Part shown: positions 16,974-25,199 of the stretch, piece by piece
Position numbering within the stretch: the first letter of the stretch is position 1
Layout of the letters: every line of letters begins with the position of its first letter
Origin: Armatimonadota bacterium
Lineage (GTDB): Bacteria; Armatimonadota; Fimbriimonadia; Fimbriimonadales; Fimbriimonadaceae
Reading direction: 5' to 3'
Assembly (NCBI GenBank): GCA_023392285.1
Contig: JAEVZK010000049.1
Span: forward strand, 1-44,435
Length of the DNA: 44,435 nucleotides
Notes under the pieces: generated by a model
Databases searched by the model: none
What the model was told of the DNA's origin: nothing
Seen by the model: only the letters and a program-made list of their open reading frames with translations
Position numbers and translations under genes: made by a program

Positions 16974-17213
16974 GTGGCCACCTTCTACAACGTTCTTCTC
17001 GGGCTCGGGCTTTTCATCGCGATCCTATTCTCGGTGCTCGTGTTCGTGACCGGCAAGGGAGACGCGATGTCGGGCGGTGGCGGTGGAGTTCGAACCACTT
17101 TCAAGGGTAAAGCGAGCTTCGATGACATCATGTCGAAATGGACGCTCGCGCTGGGTGTCGCCTTCATGGCCCTGATGATTCTCATCGATATCGTCAGCAA
17201 TTCTATGAAGTAG
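16974..17213 (+). CDS. secG: Preprotein translocase subunit SecG
   Basis: 79-aa inner-membrane protein with two membrane segments (about residues 4-26 and 54-76) joined by a Gly-rich loop containing GGGGGV and TTFKGKASFDDIMSKWT. This matches SecG, the accessory subunit of the SecYEG channel, in size, topology and the pattern of a second segment following a Thr/Phe/Gly motif. The start is GTG at 16974, behind a TATAAT box. It ends tail to tail with rimO, 2 bases apart, and a short dyad spans both stop codons. The assignment rests on overall pattern, because SecG is poorly conserved. Confidence 0.8.
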   Translation: MATFYNVLLGLGLFIAILFSVLVFVTGKGDAMSGGGGGVRTTFKGKASFDDIMSKWTLALGVAFMALMILIDIVSNSMK

Positions 17214-17215
17214 AG

Positions 17216-18607
17216 CTACTTCGGAGCAAGCGGTGGCGCTTGCCGAAGAGCCACCAGTTTCCGAGAAGCTTTGACACGAGACTTGGCTGTCGCATACAAG
17301 TCGTAAGGTTCGGCTTGGCTCACCCGCGCTTCGACGAATTCCCCCGGCTCAGCCTCCCCGTCGACGAAAACTAGTCCATCGATGTCCGGCGCGTCGCGAT
17401 AGGACCGCCCGATAAGCCAGCCGTCCTGGTTATCCTCTACCAAAACCTTCAGAGTCGTTCCAATCAGGCTCTGGTTTCGAGCCAGCGAGATGCCCTGCTG
17501 CAGGGTCATCAATTGGTCAAATCGCTGCCGCTTCACCCGAAATGGCACCTGGTTTGGCATTTCGTAAGAAGGTGTCGATGGTTCTCGACTGAAGAGGAAT
17601 GCACCCACCCGATCAAGTTGTGCGTCTTGAACGAACCGCAAGAGATACTCAAATTCCTGATCCGTTTCGCCCGGAAAACCAATAATGAAGGTCGTTCGGA
17701 AGGCGACGTTCGGCATGGCGCGGCGCACTTTGTCGAAGATTCGCAGGTATCGTTCGCCATCCCAAGGGCGCTTCATTCGACGAAGCGTGTCCGGATGCGC
17801 GTGCTGAAGCGGGATATCGATGTAATTGACGACCTTCTCACAGGAGGCCATCGTTTCGATCACTTCGTCGGTCAGGCGATTAGGATAGAAGTAGAGAATT
17901 CGAATCCACTCAATTCCGTCGATCGCATTTAACTCTCGCAGAAGCCTTGGAAGGGTGAATTCGCGATACAGATCGTAGCCGTATTGAGTCACATCCTGCG
18001 CAATCAGGTTGATTTCTCTCGTTCCCATCCGGGCCAGGTGTCTTGCTTCCGAGACCACTCGCTCGATGGGCTTGCTTTGATGCCGCCCCCGGAAACTTGG
18101 GATCGTGCAAAACGTACACTTGTGGTCGCATCCTTCGCTCACCTTGAGATAGGCGCTCCAAGGCTTGCCTGCTCGGGCCCGGGTGGCCACGTCGGCCCAT
18201 CGATGATGAGGTGGGGCAACATCAAAGGTTTGCTCCCGCGCGCGCAGAGTCGATTTGACAATCTCATCAAATCGACCCATTTGACCGACACCTACGTAAG
18301 AATCCGCACCAGGAGCAAGCTTCATCAAGTCCGCCCCAAGTCGTTGAGCAAGACATCCTGCCACGATGACCTTCGAGGCGCGTCCTTCCTCCTTTGCCTG
18401 AACCGCGGCTTTGATCGCCGAGATCGACTCATCTTTGGCCGCCTGAAGGAATCCGCAGGTGTTTACGACAATGACATCGCTCGTCTCGCTAGAGCCATCA
18501 ACTTCAAAGCCTGCATTGCCTAAAACACCAGCAATTTCTTCCGAGTCGACGTCGTTTTTTGCACAGCCAAGCGTCACGATTTTGACCTTGGGTGAAGCTT
18601 GGGACAT
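17216..18607 (-). CDS. rimO: Ribosomal protein S12 methylthiotransferase RimO
   Basis: 463-aa radical-SAM enzyme that adds a methylthio group to an aspartate of ribosomal protein S12. The N-terminal UPF0004 domain provides C15, C51 and C85 for one [4Fe-4S] cluster; the radical-SAM motif is C160-x3-C164-x2-C167 in GCDHKCTFC. The C-terminal TRAM domain occupies about residues 385-445. PLQHAHPDTLRRMKR is a family landmark. RimO rather than MiaB is favoured by TLGCAKNDVDSE at the start (MiaB has TYGCQMN). A CATAAT box sits 6 bases before the ATG. Confidence 0.95.
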   Translation of the reverse strand: MSQASPKVKIVTLGCAKNDVDSEEIAGVLGNAGFEVDGSSETSDVIVVNTCGFLQAAKDESISAIKAAVQAKEEGRASKVIVAGCLAQRLGADLMKLAPGADSYVGVGQMGRFDEIVKSTLRAREQTFDVAPPHHRWADVATRARAGKPWSAYLKVSEGCDHKCTFCTIPSFRGRHQSKPIERVVSEARHLARMGTREINLIAQDVTQYGYDLYREFTLPRLLRELNAIDGIEWIRILYFYPNRLTDEVIETMASCEKVVNYIDIPLQHAHPDTLRRMKRPWDGERYLRIFDKVRRAMPNVAFRTTFIIGFPGETDQEFEYLLRFVQDAQLDRVGAFLFSREPSTPSYEMPNQVPFRVKRQRFDQLMTLQQGISLARNQSLIGTTLKVLVEDNQDGWLIGRSYRDAPDIDGLVFVDGEAEPGEFVEARVSQAEPYDLYATAKSRVKASRKLVALRQAPPLAPK

Positions 18608-18613
18608 GAACCT

Positions 18614-18619
18614 ATTATG
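18614..18619 (-). promoter_or_regulatory. -10 box of rimO, leaderless type
   Basis: On the minus strand CATAAT stands 6 bases before the rimO ATG, with no ribosome-binding site in between. Confidence 0.4.
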
Positions 18620-18649
18620 ACGTCGGGAAGTCTCCGCCCGTCGCCGGGC

Positions 18650-20734
18650 CTACCGGAGCATGCCTTCCTTGTTGCCGGCATCCACCGGGATCACCGCCCC
18701 CGTCGTCCGTGAACTCCTTCGCTCGCTCGCCAACCAGCAGATTGCCTCCGCGCAATCATCCGGCGTGACGGTCCTGCCGAGCAAGGAACGCTTCCGATAG
18801 TGCTCCTCGATTTGGCTTGGTTCGATTCCAAGCGAAGCTGCTGTCTGCTGCCTCCATGCGTCCGACCAAATGCCGGAGCCAACGACCACCCCGTCCGGGT
18901 TCACCGCATTGCATCGTATTCCATGCTTTGCGAAATCCAGTGCAGTGCAGCGCATGAGATGGAGCTCGAAAGCTTTGGCGGCCGAATAGAGGGCAGAATT
19001 TAAACCCGCGGCGACGCCGTTCTTGCTTCCGACCACGACAATGCTGCCGCCGGTACCCTGCCTCACCATCAGGCGAGTCGCCATCGACATCGTCTCGAAA
19101 TAAGCTTTTATGAGCAGATTGCTCAGGAACTCATAATCCTTGTCCGACGTGTCGGCAACCGAGCCCCGACGGGCGTTGCCAGCGTTCACGACGACAATGT
19201 CGACGCCCCCAAAGGCGAGAATCGCCTCGGCAAATGCGTGGTTCAGCTGCGTCTGATCGGTGACGTCACAAGTGAATGCCTTGGCCGACCCCTTTTGTCC
19301 CGCCGCACTCTCAACCTCCGTGACTGCATCCTGCAGCGCCTGTTCATTGATGTCGAGCAGGATGAGATGGGCTCCCATCTTCGCCATGCGCAAGGCCGTT
19401 GCTCGTCCAATGCCGCTTGCCGCTCCTGTAATGAGGGCCACTTGGCGAGACAACTCCCGCTCGGGCGGCATACGCTTCAGCTTCGCCTCCTCGAGCAGCC
19501 AGTATTCAATATTGAAAGCTTCCTGCTCCGGGAGCGCGGTGTAGCTCGAAATGGATTCCGAACCCTGCATAACGCGGATCGCATTCCGGTAGAACATACC
19601 GGTTACCTTGGCTTCTTGGGCATTCTTCCCAAAGGAGACCATGCCGACACCCGGAATCAGAACAACACTCGGATTCGGGTTCCGCATAGAAGGCGAGTTC
19701 GGCTGCTTGCACCGCTTGTAATAGCTGGCATAGCGCTCGCGGAAACCCGCCAGAGCCTCTTCCAAGTCGTCGTCCAGGTTGAGAACGAGCGGATTGATCT
19801 TGGTTCGCAGAAAATGGTCTGGGCAGCTTGTTCCTAACTTCGCAAGCTGCGGCATTTTCTCACGAGAAAGGAAATTAAGCACCTCATCACTGTCATCGAT
19901 CTGTCCAATCAGCTTCTGACCCTGATAGGCCACGGCGCCCCGCAGGCTGGGCATCAGTTCAGCCAGCTTCGAGCGGCCATTCTTCACCTTCTCGACAACC
20001 TTTGCTCCAAACGGCTGTTTGCCCTCGCCGCGGTCGGCAATGTATTCCTCCGCCCGATTAATAATCTCAAGGCTTAGCTCGTAGCATCGCTCCCAATCCT
20101 CGGCCCAGCAGATAAACCCGTGTGAAGCCATCATCGCAGAGCTGATTCCAGGGTTGGCTTCGATTAAATCTCGTAGCATCAGCCCAAGTTCGAGTCCGGG
20201 GCGCTTCCATGGCAAGTAACCCATATGGCCCTCGAATACTTCGCGAGTCAGTTGCTTGCAGTTTTCGGCCGCAGCAATCGCGATCACTGCATCGCTGTGC
20301 AGATGGCTCACCGCTCGATAAGGTACGAACGCATGAAGCGGGGTGTCGATTGAAGGCGCGGCCGGGTTTAGGTTGAAAACACACTGCTGGTAAAGCGGCA
20401 CGATTTCGTCTTCAGTCAGCTTTCCTGGCTCGGTCTTCCGAGACTTGACGTACCTCCCTTCAAGGCCGATCACCTTGTCGAGATAGAGCGAGGCGAAGCT
20501 CTCGTGCTTTGCCGTTCCCAGGTCGCCTCCAGAGCCCTTCACCCACAAGACTTCCACCGGCTCGCCAGTCAGGGGATCGGGCTGCACCACCTTGAAGCTT
20601 GTGTTGCCCCCTCCAAAATTGGTGATGCGAGGATCAGAGCCCAACAGATTCGAAGCATAGACTAGCTGGCCTATCGGATCAAGCTTCGATGCGAACTCGT
20701 GATCCCATAAATTTTCGAGGGTTGACATAGACAT
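18650..20734 (-). CDS. Bifunctional rhamnulose-1-phosphate aldolase / short-chain (lactaldehyde) dehydrogenase
   Basis: 694-aa fusion as in the RhaE/YuxG type. The N-terminal ~400 residues are a class II aldolase domain: NFGGGNTS near residue 40, and the zinc ligands H144 and H146 in SHLHSDA. The C-terminal ~260 residues are an NAD(P)-dependent SDR: TGAASGIG cofactor loop, NAGNA, and the active-site YSAAKA. It would split L-rhamnulose-1-phosphate into DHAP and L-lactaldehyde and then oxidise or reduce the latter. An in-frame TTG at 20758 exists but ATG 20734 (or ATG 20728) is more likely. Other rhamnose genes are not in the window, so the pathway role rests on family alone. Confidence 0.88.
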   Translation of the reverse strand: MSMSTLENLWDHEFASKLDPIGQLVYASNLLGSDPRITNFGGGNTSFKVVQPDPLTGEPVEVLWVKGSGGDLGTAKHESFASLYLDKVIGLEGRYVKSRKTEPGKLTEDEIVPLYQQCVFNLNPAAPSIDTPLHAFVPYRAVSHLHSDAVIAIAAAENCKQLTREVFEGHMGYLPWKRPGLELGLMLRDLIEANPGISSAMMASHGFICWAEDWERCYELSLEIINRAEEYIADRGEGKQPFGAKVVEKVKNGRSKLAELMPSLRGAVAYQGQKLIGQIDDSDEVLNFLSREKMPQLAKLGTSCPDHFLRTKINPLVLNLDDDLEEALAGFRERYASYYKRCKQPNSPSMRNPNPSVVLIPGVGMVSFGKNAQEAKVTGMFYRNAIRVMQGSESISSYTALPEQEAFNIEYWLLEEAKLKRMPPERELSRQVALITGAASGIGRATALRMAKMGAHLILLDINEQALQDAVTEVESAAGQKGSAKAFTCDVTDQTQLNHAFAEAILAFGGVDIVVVNAGNARRGSVADTSDKDYEFLSNLLIKAYFETMSMATRLMVRQGTGGSIVVVGSKNGVAAGLNSALYSAAKAFELHLMRCTALDFAKHGIRCNAVNPDGVVVGSGIWSDAWRQQTAASLGIEPSQIEEHYRKRSLLGRTVTPDDCAEAICWLASERRSSRTTGAVIPVDAGNKEGMLR

Positions 20735-20763
20735 GAAGTCTACCGATGGAGAAGACAAAGAAA

Positions 20764-20791
20764 AAGCTCCAATGTTGTCACATTGGAGCTT
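20764..20791 (-). terminator. Rho-independent terminator of the ECF sigma gene
   Basis: On the minus strand a 12-bp perfect stem (arm AAGCTCCAATGT, 4-base loop) is followed by TTTTTCTTTG. It stands 27 bases after the sigma factor stop codon and before the aldolase start. The strongest terminator in the window. Confidence 0.85.
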
Positions 20792-20818
20792 CCGTATAAA
20801 CGGGTTCTGTCGTGATCG

Positions 20819-21442
20819 TTACGCCATAATCGGTTGCTGCATCGAAGGAACTTGGCTTGGATTCAGTCCCGCCGGCTCAAGTAGATTTCTCAAGCTCAAT
20901 CGAGCCCGATTCAGTCGGCTCTTCACCGTTCCGATCGGAAGGTTGAGCGACTCGGCGATCTCTTCGTAAGACTGCATTTCACTGTGATACATCAAGATGA
21001 TCGCTTTCTGGTATTCGGGCAACTGCTCGATTGCACGCTGTACGGCGGCCATCGTTTCATTGCGCTCTGCCTCTTCGTAAGGGCTTGCTCCCTTGTCCTC
21101 GAACTGGTAATACACTTCGCCGTCATTGGTTTGCACGGTCGCTTCGAGGCTGATCGCTGGCTTGCTCTTCTTCTTCTTTCGAATATCGAGGAAGCAATTG
21201 GTGGCGATGCGGTACATCCACGTCGTGAAGGCGCTGTCGCCTTTGAAGTTGTCGAGTGCCTTAAACATTCTGATGAATGATTCGGCGACGATGTCAGATG
21301 CCTCTTCCGGATCGCGAGTGAGCCGGTAGGCATATTGGTAAGCGCGCTGTTGGTGCTTGGCTACGAGTTGGTCAAATGCTTTGCGATCGCCATGTCGGCT
21401 TCGCTCGATCAACATACCGTCTTCTGCTTGTACTCTATTCAT
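20819..21442 (-). CDS. ECF RNA polymerase sigma factor
   Basis: 207-aa sigma-70 family protein of the extracytoplasmic-function class. Region 2 is about residues 18-90 (YAYRLTRDPEEASDIVAESFIRMFKAL, then FTTWMYRIATNCFLDIRRK-like), binding RNA polymerase and the -10 element. Region 4 is about 130-190 (LPEYQKAIILMYHSEMQSYEEIAESLNLPIGTVKSRLNRAR), with the helix-turn-helix for the -35 element. The frame is open to 21520, but ATG 21442 has GGAAGGGG just upstream and gives family length. No anti-sigma factor gene is next to it; a possible 57-codon ORF overlaps its start. A strong terminator follows. Confidence 0.93.
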   Translation of the reverse strand: MNRVQAEDGMLIERSRHGDRKAFDQLVAKHQQRAYQYAYRLTRDPEEASDIVAESFIRMFKALDNFKGDSAFTTWMYRIATNCFLDIRKKKKSKPAISLEATVQTNDGEVYYQFEDKGASPYEEAERNETMAAVQRAIEQLPEYQKAIILMYHSEMQSYEEIAESLNLPIGTVKSRLNRARLSLRNLLEPAGLNPSQVPSMQQPIMA

Positions 21443-21608
21443 GTTCCCCTTCCTGCGATTTGCTGTCAGGGGAGAGCTGTTGAAAAAGCGGATGATCCCG
21501 CCTCTTCGCCGGAACCGCACGCTCTCCCAAGATGCGGCTCGGCTTCTGTTCTAACTGTTGAGTCTCGCCTCTCTTTCGATCAACGAGTACATATCTATAT
21601 TGCTCCAT
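21435..21608 (-). CDS. Possible small ORF overlapping the sigma factor start
   Basis: 57 codons starting at ATG 21608 and ending 8 bases inside the sigma gene (stop overlaps its ATGAAT). The predicted peptide is charged and hydrophilic, rich in Arg, Gln and Glu, with no membrane segment and no family I recognise. On the minus strand TATCTT lies 7 bases before the ATG, and a better promoter lies further up at 21643-21672. The Shine-Dalgarno of the sigma gene lies inside its last codons, so its translation could influence sigma translation. It could equally be a chance ORF in a 5' untranslated region. Confidence 0.3.
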   Translation of the reverse strand: MEQYRYVLVDRKRGETQQLEQKPSRILGERAVPAKRRDHPLFQQLSPDSKSQEGEHE

Positions 21609-21642
21609 GGCCCGCAAGATATGCAACTAGTATTTTTACTTG

Positions 21643-21672
21643 ATTATAAGTTTCTTGCTCCTTCGCGCGCAA
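21643..21672 (-). promoter_or_regulatory. Sigma-70-type promoter for the ECF sigma gene
   Basis: On the minus strand TTGCGC (21667-21672), an 18-base spacer and TATAAT (21643-21648). It lies about 200 bases before the sigma start codon, in the 251-base stretch between it and the M16 peptidase stop, leaving a long leader. Confidence 0.5.
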
Positions 21673-21693
21673 TTTTTAGTTGTGCCTAAATCC

Positions 21694-24390
21694 TCACTCA
21701 AGACCTTTCACGACCACCGGTGCAGGCAGATTCATCCCCTCGATCTGCTTCAATATCGAGGCTTTGTCACCGACGAGCACAAGCACTCCGCGCCCTAGCC
21801 CAAGCGATTTCTGCGCCAGTGCATTTACTTGGTCCGCACGGAGCTTGGACAATGCGTCCAGTTCGTCGGTGATCGATGAAAGCCCTCGATCGTTGATGTA
21901 CAAATTCTCAGCAACGCTCAAAATCCCGTCGAGCGAGGCAAGGCTAGCCACTTCATCAGTTCGCATGCTCGTGCGCGCCTTCAGCACTTCTTCCTCACTC
22001 ACGTCGCCACCCTGGATCTTCTTGAACTCCGACAAAAATTCCTTCAGTGAAGCACCGGTGACGTCGGCACGGACACTGGAGGAGGCGACGAAGTAGCCCA
22101 GCGGCTTCTCAAAAATGAAGCTCGATCCTGCGCCGTAGGTGTAACCTTTATCTTCACGCAGATTCTGATTTAGCCGACTGGTAAACGTGCCGCCGAAAAG
22201 GGTGCCCAGCGCCTGAAGGGTCAGGCGGTTTGGATCGCTGTACGCAGACCCGGGAAGGATGAATCGGATCACTGTCTGGACGGCATCCGGTTTGTCTACG
22301 ATCACAACCCGGAACGACTGATTGGCAGCTGGCGCAAAGGAGGGTTCAGGCAGTGCCGAGGCAGATGGCTTCCACTTGCCGAACTCTTTCTCTAAACTGG
22401 CCCGAACAGATGATGCAGGCAAACTCCCGGCTGCGAAGAAGGTCGCAATTGCAGGGTGCACAAGTGCAGCCTGTTCGCGCTTGATGTCTGCTATCGAAAT
22501 TTTGGAAATGCCTTGAGTCGTTCCACTCGTGGGTCGGCCGTACGCGTTCTCTGCTCCGAAGAACTCCCGCAAAGCAACCATTCGAGCCACGGTTCCAGGA
22601 TCATCCGCACGTTGCTTGATATCGTCCAACATCAGACTCTGCTCGCGTTCCCAGTCCCCGGCGTCCAGCTTCGGATTCAGCAAAGCCTCGCGGTACAGGT
22701 GGAGCGCTTTATCGAAGTTTGCGGAGAGCACATTTAAGTTCGCGTAGGTGGAAGTGACGCTTGGAGCGGCCGCAAACGAGGCTCCAAGCATTTCCATCTG
22801 GTTGTTGAACTCTTCTGCCGACAAGTTCCCCGCACCTTGGCTCAACATGTCCGTCATCGCATAGCTCAAGCCCACTTTGTCGTTCGGATCACTGGCAGAT
22901 CCCCGCTTGAGCAACATCGACAAGCTCATAAGCGGCAGCTGTGGCCGCTCCCAATAGAACACATTGATTCCGTTCGAAAGCGTGAACTCGGTCGGCGTTG
23001 GCAGCGTGAACTTTCCTTCAGGCGCGGCCGCGGGTCGGGTGTCGCGAGGATTTTGTTCGGGTACCGGATTCGGCGGGACAACCCGAAGGATGAGCCGGCC
23101 GTTTAGGTCGAGAATCTTGTTTGCCCAGTTCTTCACATCCGCAGGTGTCGCCTTGCGGTAGCGGTCCAAATCCCACTTAAAGCTGTTCGGCTCTCCCAAG
23201 TAAAACTCGTACTGGTTCAGTCGGTCCGCTTTGGACGCAAGACTCTGAAGGCTATCGAGACTCTGCACCTCTCGTTGTGTAACGTATCGCGCCAGCTCGC
23301 TCTCGGTCGGTCCCTCCTGCTTCAGTTTCTCAACTTCCTCGTCGATCGCTTTTTCGAGCTTATCGAGCGGAACCCCTTCCTTTGCCGTCGCGGAGATCGC
23401 AAAGAGCGACTGAAGGTACGAAGAATTCTGGCTTGCCGAGACATCGCTCGCCAGTTGATCTTTAACGACGAGGCGCTGATAGAGCCGAGATCCGAATCCG
23501 CCCGCCAGAACATCGCCGAGGAGATCGGATTCTGCGTCGCCCGGCTTGTAATAGGCCGGACTGTGCCAAACCATGTAGGTTCGCTCTGCTTGCACCTTAT
23601 CCGTCAAGGTCAATCGCTGCACCTCATGAAGCTCGACTGGCGAGGCCGTGCGATGAATCGGATCGTTGGCTCTCGGCAACGTGCCAAACAGTTGAGCGAT
23701 GAGCGGCTTGATTTGAGCCGAATCAAAATCCCCCGCCACGACCAGAGACGCATTGTTAGGTTCATAGAAAGTGGAGAAGAAATCCTGAACATCCTTGACG
23801 GTAGCGGCGTTCAAGTCTTCCGGCAATCCAATCGTGTCGATCTGATACGGATGTCCATCTGGGTACATCGACTTCTCGATTGCCGGATACACCATGCCGT
23901 AGGGCGCATTCTCAAAGTTCTCGCGCCGCTCGTTCTTGACCACCTCGCGCTGCAGGTCCAGCTTTTTCTGATCCATCGACTTGCCGAAGTCTTCCAATCG
24001 GTCTGCATCCAACCACAGCAGCGTAGGCAGGAGCGCCGAGGGCCCAAAGCTATAGTAGTTCGTCCGATCGGAGCTGGTGCTGGCGTTGTTGTTGCCACCC
24101 CCGCTCTCCATGATCACGTCGAATTGGTTGCCTGGCACCCGCTTCGTCCCCATGAACATAAGGTGCTCGAAGAGGTGCGCGAACCCGCTGCGATGGGGCG
24201 GCTCGTCTTTCGAACCCACGTAGTACCAGGTGTTCACCGTCGCGATGGGAAGCGAATGATCCTCGTGCAGGATCACCTTCATGCCATTCGGGAGAACGTA
24301 CTTCTCGTATTTAACATCTTGGCCGAGGGCATGGGCGCCTAGGGCCGTAAGGGCGAACAGGGTCAGTGCAGACTTTAACATAGCGGACAT
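21694..24390 (-). CDS. M16 family zinc peptidase with two M16 domains
   Basis: 898-aa secreted metallopeptidase. A signal peptide (MSAMLKSALTLFALTALG, cleavage near AHA) leads to the periplasm. The first M16 half has the inverted zinc motif HLFEH at residues 72-76 and the downstream glutamate in NERRENFENAPYG. A flexible Pro-rich linker (VPPNPVPEQNPRD) near residue 430 precedes the second half, which keeps the M16 fold pattern but lacks HxxEH, as expected for the inactive partner. It resembles PqqL/YmxG-type processing peptidases. The frame is open to 24618, but ATG 24390 (or ATG 24381) fits the signal peptide and the divergent tatD at 24426. Substrate unknown. Confidence 0.92.
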   Translation of the reverse strand: MSAMLKSALTLFALTALGAHALGQDVKYEKYVLPNGMKVILHEDHSLPIATVNTWYYVGSKDEPPHRSGFAHLFEHLMFMGTKRVPGNQFDVIMESGGGNNNASTSSDRTNYYSFGPSALLPTLLWLDADRLEDFGKSMDQKKLDLQREVVKNERRENFENAPYGMVYPAIEKSMYPDGHPYQIDTIGLPEDLNAATVKDVQDFFSTFYEPNNASLVVAGDFDSAQIKPLIAQLFGTLPRANDPIHRTASPVELHEVQRLTLTDKVQAERTYMVWHSPAYYKPGDAESDLLGDVLAGGFGSRLYQRLVVKDQLASDVSASQNSSYLQSLFAISATAKEGVPLDKLEKAIDEEVEKLKQEGPTESELARYVTQREVQSLDSLQSLASKADRLNQYEFYLGEPNSFKWDLDRYRKATPADVKNWANKILDLNGRLILRVVPPNPVPEQNPRDTRPAAAPEGKFTLPTPTEFTLSNGINVFYWERPQLPLMSLSMLLKRGSASDPNDKVGLSYAMTDMLSQGAGNLSAEEFNNQMEMLGASFAAAPSVTSTYANLNVLSANFDKALHLYREALLNPKLDAGDWEREQSLMLDDIKQRADDPGTVARMVALREFFGAENAYGRPTSGTTQGISKISIADIKREQAALVHPAIATFFAAGSLPASSVRASLEKEFGKWKPSASALPEPSFAPAANQSFRVVIVDKPDAVQTVIRFILPGSAYSDPNRLTLQALGTLFGGTFTSRLNQNLREDKGYTYGAGSSFIFEKPLGYFVASSSVRADVTGASLKEFLSEFKKIQGGDVSEEEVLKARTSMRTDEVASLASLDGILSVAENLYINDRGLSSITDELDALSKLRADQVNALAQKSLGLGRGVLVLVGDKASILKQIEGMNLPAPVVVKGLE

Positions 24391-24425
24391 GTATGATTGT
24401 GAAGGAGAAATTGAGTTAATTTCGA

Positions 24426-25199
24426 ATGCTGATCGATACGCACTGCCACCTGAACGACGAAACGGCGTTTCCAGACCTAGAAGTTGCCCTCGATGCAGCC
24501 CAGCAAGCTGGCGTCGATCAGATGATCGTCGTGGGGGTCGAGCCAGAATCCTGGCAGCGAGCGGTTGGACTTTCAACTGAGCATTCCTCGCTCTACGCAA
24601 TCGTTGGATGGCATCCAAACTATACGCAGGCGTTCACGTCAGAATCGCTCAAACTGTTGCGAACGCTGCTTCGAGAGCCGAAAGTGCTTGCCCTCGGCGA
24701 AATCGGCCTGGATTTCCATTGGAACTATGCAATCCTCGAACAGCAGTTGACCGCACTTGAACTCCAGCTCGACATCGCGCATGAATTAGAGAAGCCCGTC
24801 GTCTTCCACTGCCGAGAGGCGTATGATCGCCTCCTGACCCTTTTAGAAAGGCGTGCCCCCCACCCATACCTCTTCCACTGCTGGATGGGCTCTCTCGAAG
24901 ATGCCGAACGAGCCCAGAAGCTGGGGGCGATGATCGGCGTCGACGGCCCGATAACCTATCGAAAAAACGACCTACTTCGTGAAAGCGTTCGGTCTTTCGG
25001 ACTCCACCGCATCGTTCTTGAGACGGACAGCCCTTACCTGAGCCCGGAGCCGCTGCGCGGCAAGCCTAACGCACCTGCCAATATTCCGCTCATCAACCGC
25101 CGCCTTGCCCAGATGTTCGACATCGACGAGGATGAAGCCGCCGCGCGTACCACCGCAAACGCAAGGAAATTCTTCGGAATTCCCGAGGCTGCCAGTTGA
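24426..25199 (+). CDS. tatD: TatD-family metal-dependent DNase
   Basis: 257-aa cytoplasmic TIM-barrel hydrolase. Metal-binding motif DTHCHL at residues 4-9, ALGEIGLDF at about 90-98, PVVFHCREA at about 124-132, LFHCWMG, and ETDSPYL at about 200-206 all match TatD, a 3'-5' DNase/exonuclease involved in DNA repair and fragment removal. It is divergent from the M16 peptidase with only 35 bases between starts. A channel gene follows with TTGA overlap. Confidence 0.93.
   Translation: MLIDTHCHLNDETAFPDLEVALDAAQQAGVDQMIVVGVEPESWQRAVGLSTEHSSLYAIVGWHPNYTQAFTSESLKLLRTLLREPKVLALGEIGLDFHWNYAILEQQLTALELQLDIAHELEKPVVFHCREAYDRLLTLLERRAPHPYLFHCWMGSLEDAERAQKLGAMIGVDGPITYRKNDLLRESVRSFGLHRIVLETDSPYLSPEPLRGKPNAPANIPLINRRLAQMFDIDEDEAAARTTANARKFFGIPEAAS

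Noticed and set aside
17207..17222. Dyad GAAGTA-GAGC-TACTTC across the stops of secG and rimO
   Set aside because: Stem is short and AT-rich and there is no T tract on either strand, so I do not call a bidirectional terminator.
23275..24342. Long plus-strand ORF (355 codons)
   Set aside because: Antisense to the M16 peptidase, which has complete motifs; the translation is Arg-rich with no recognisable domain, a shadow of the high-GC coding strand.
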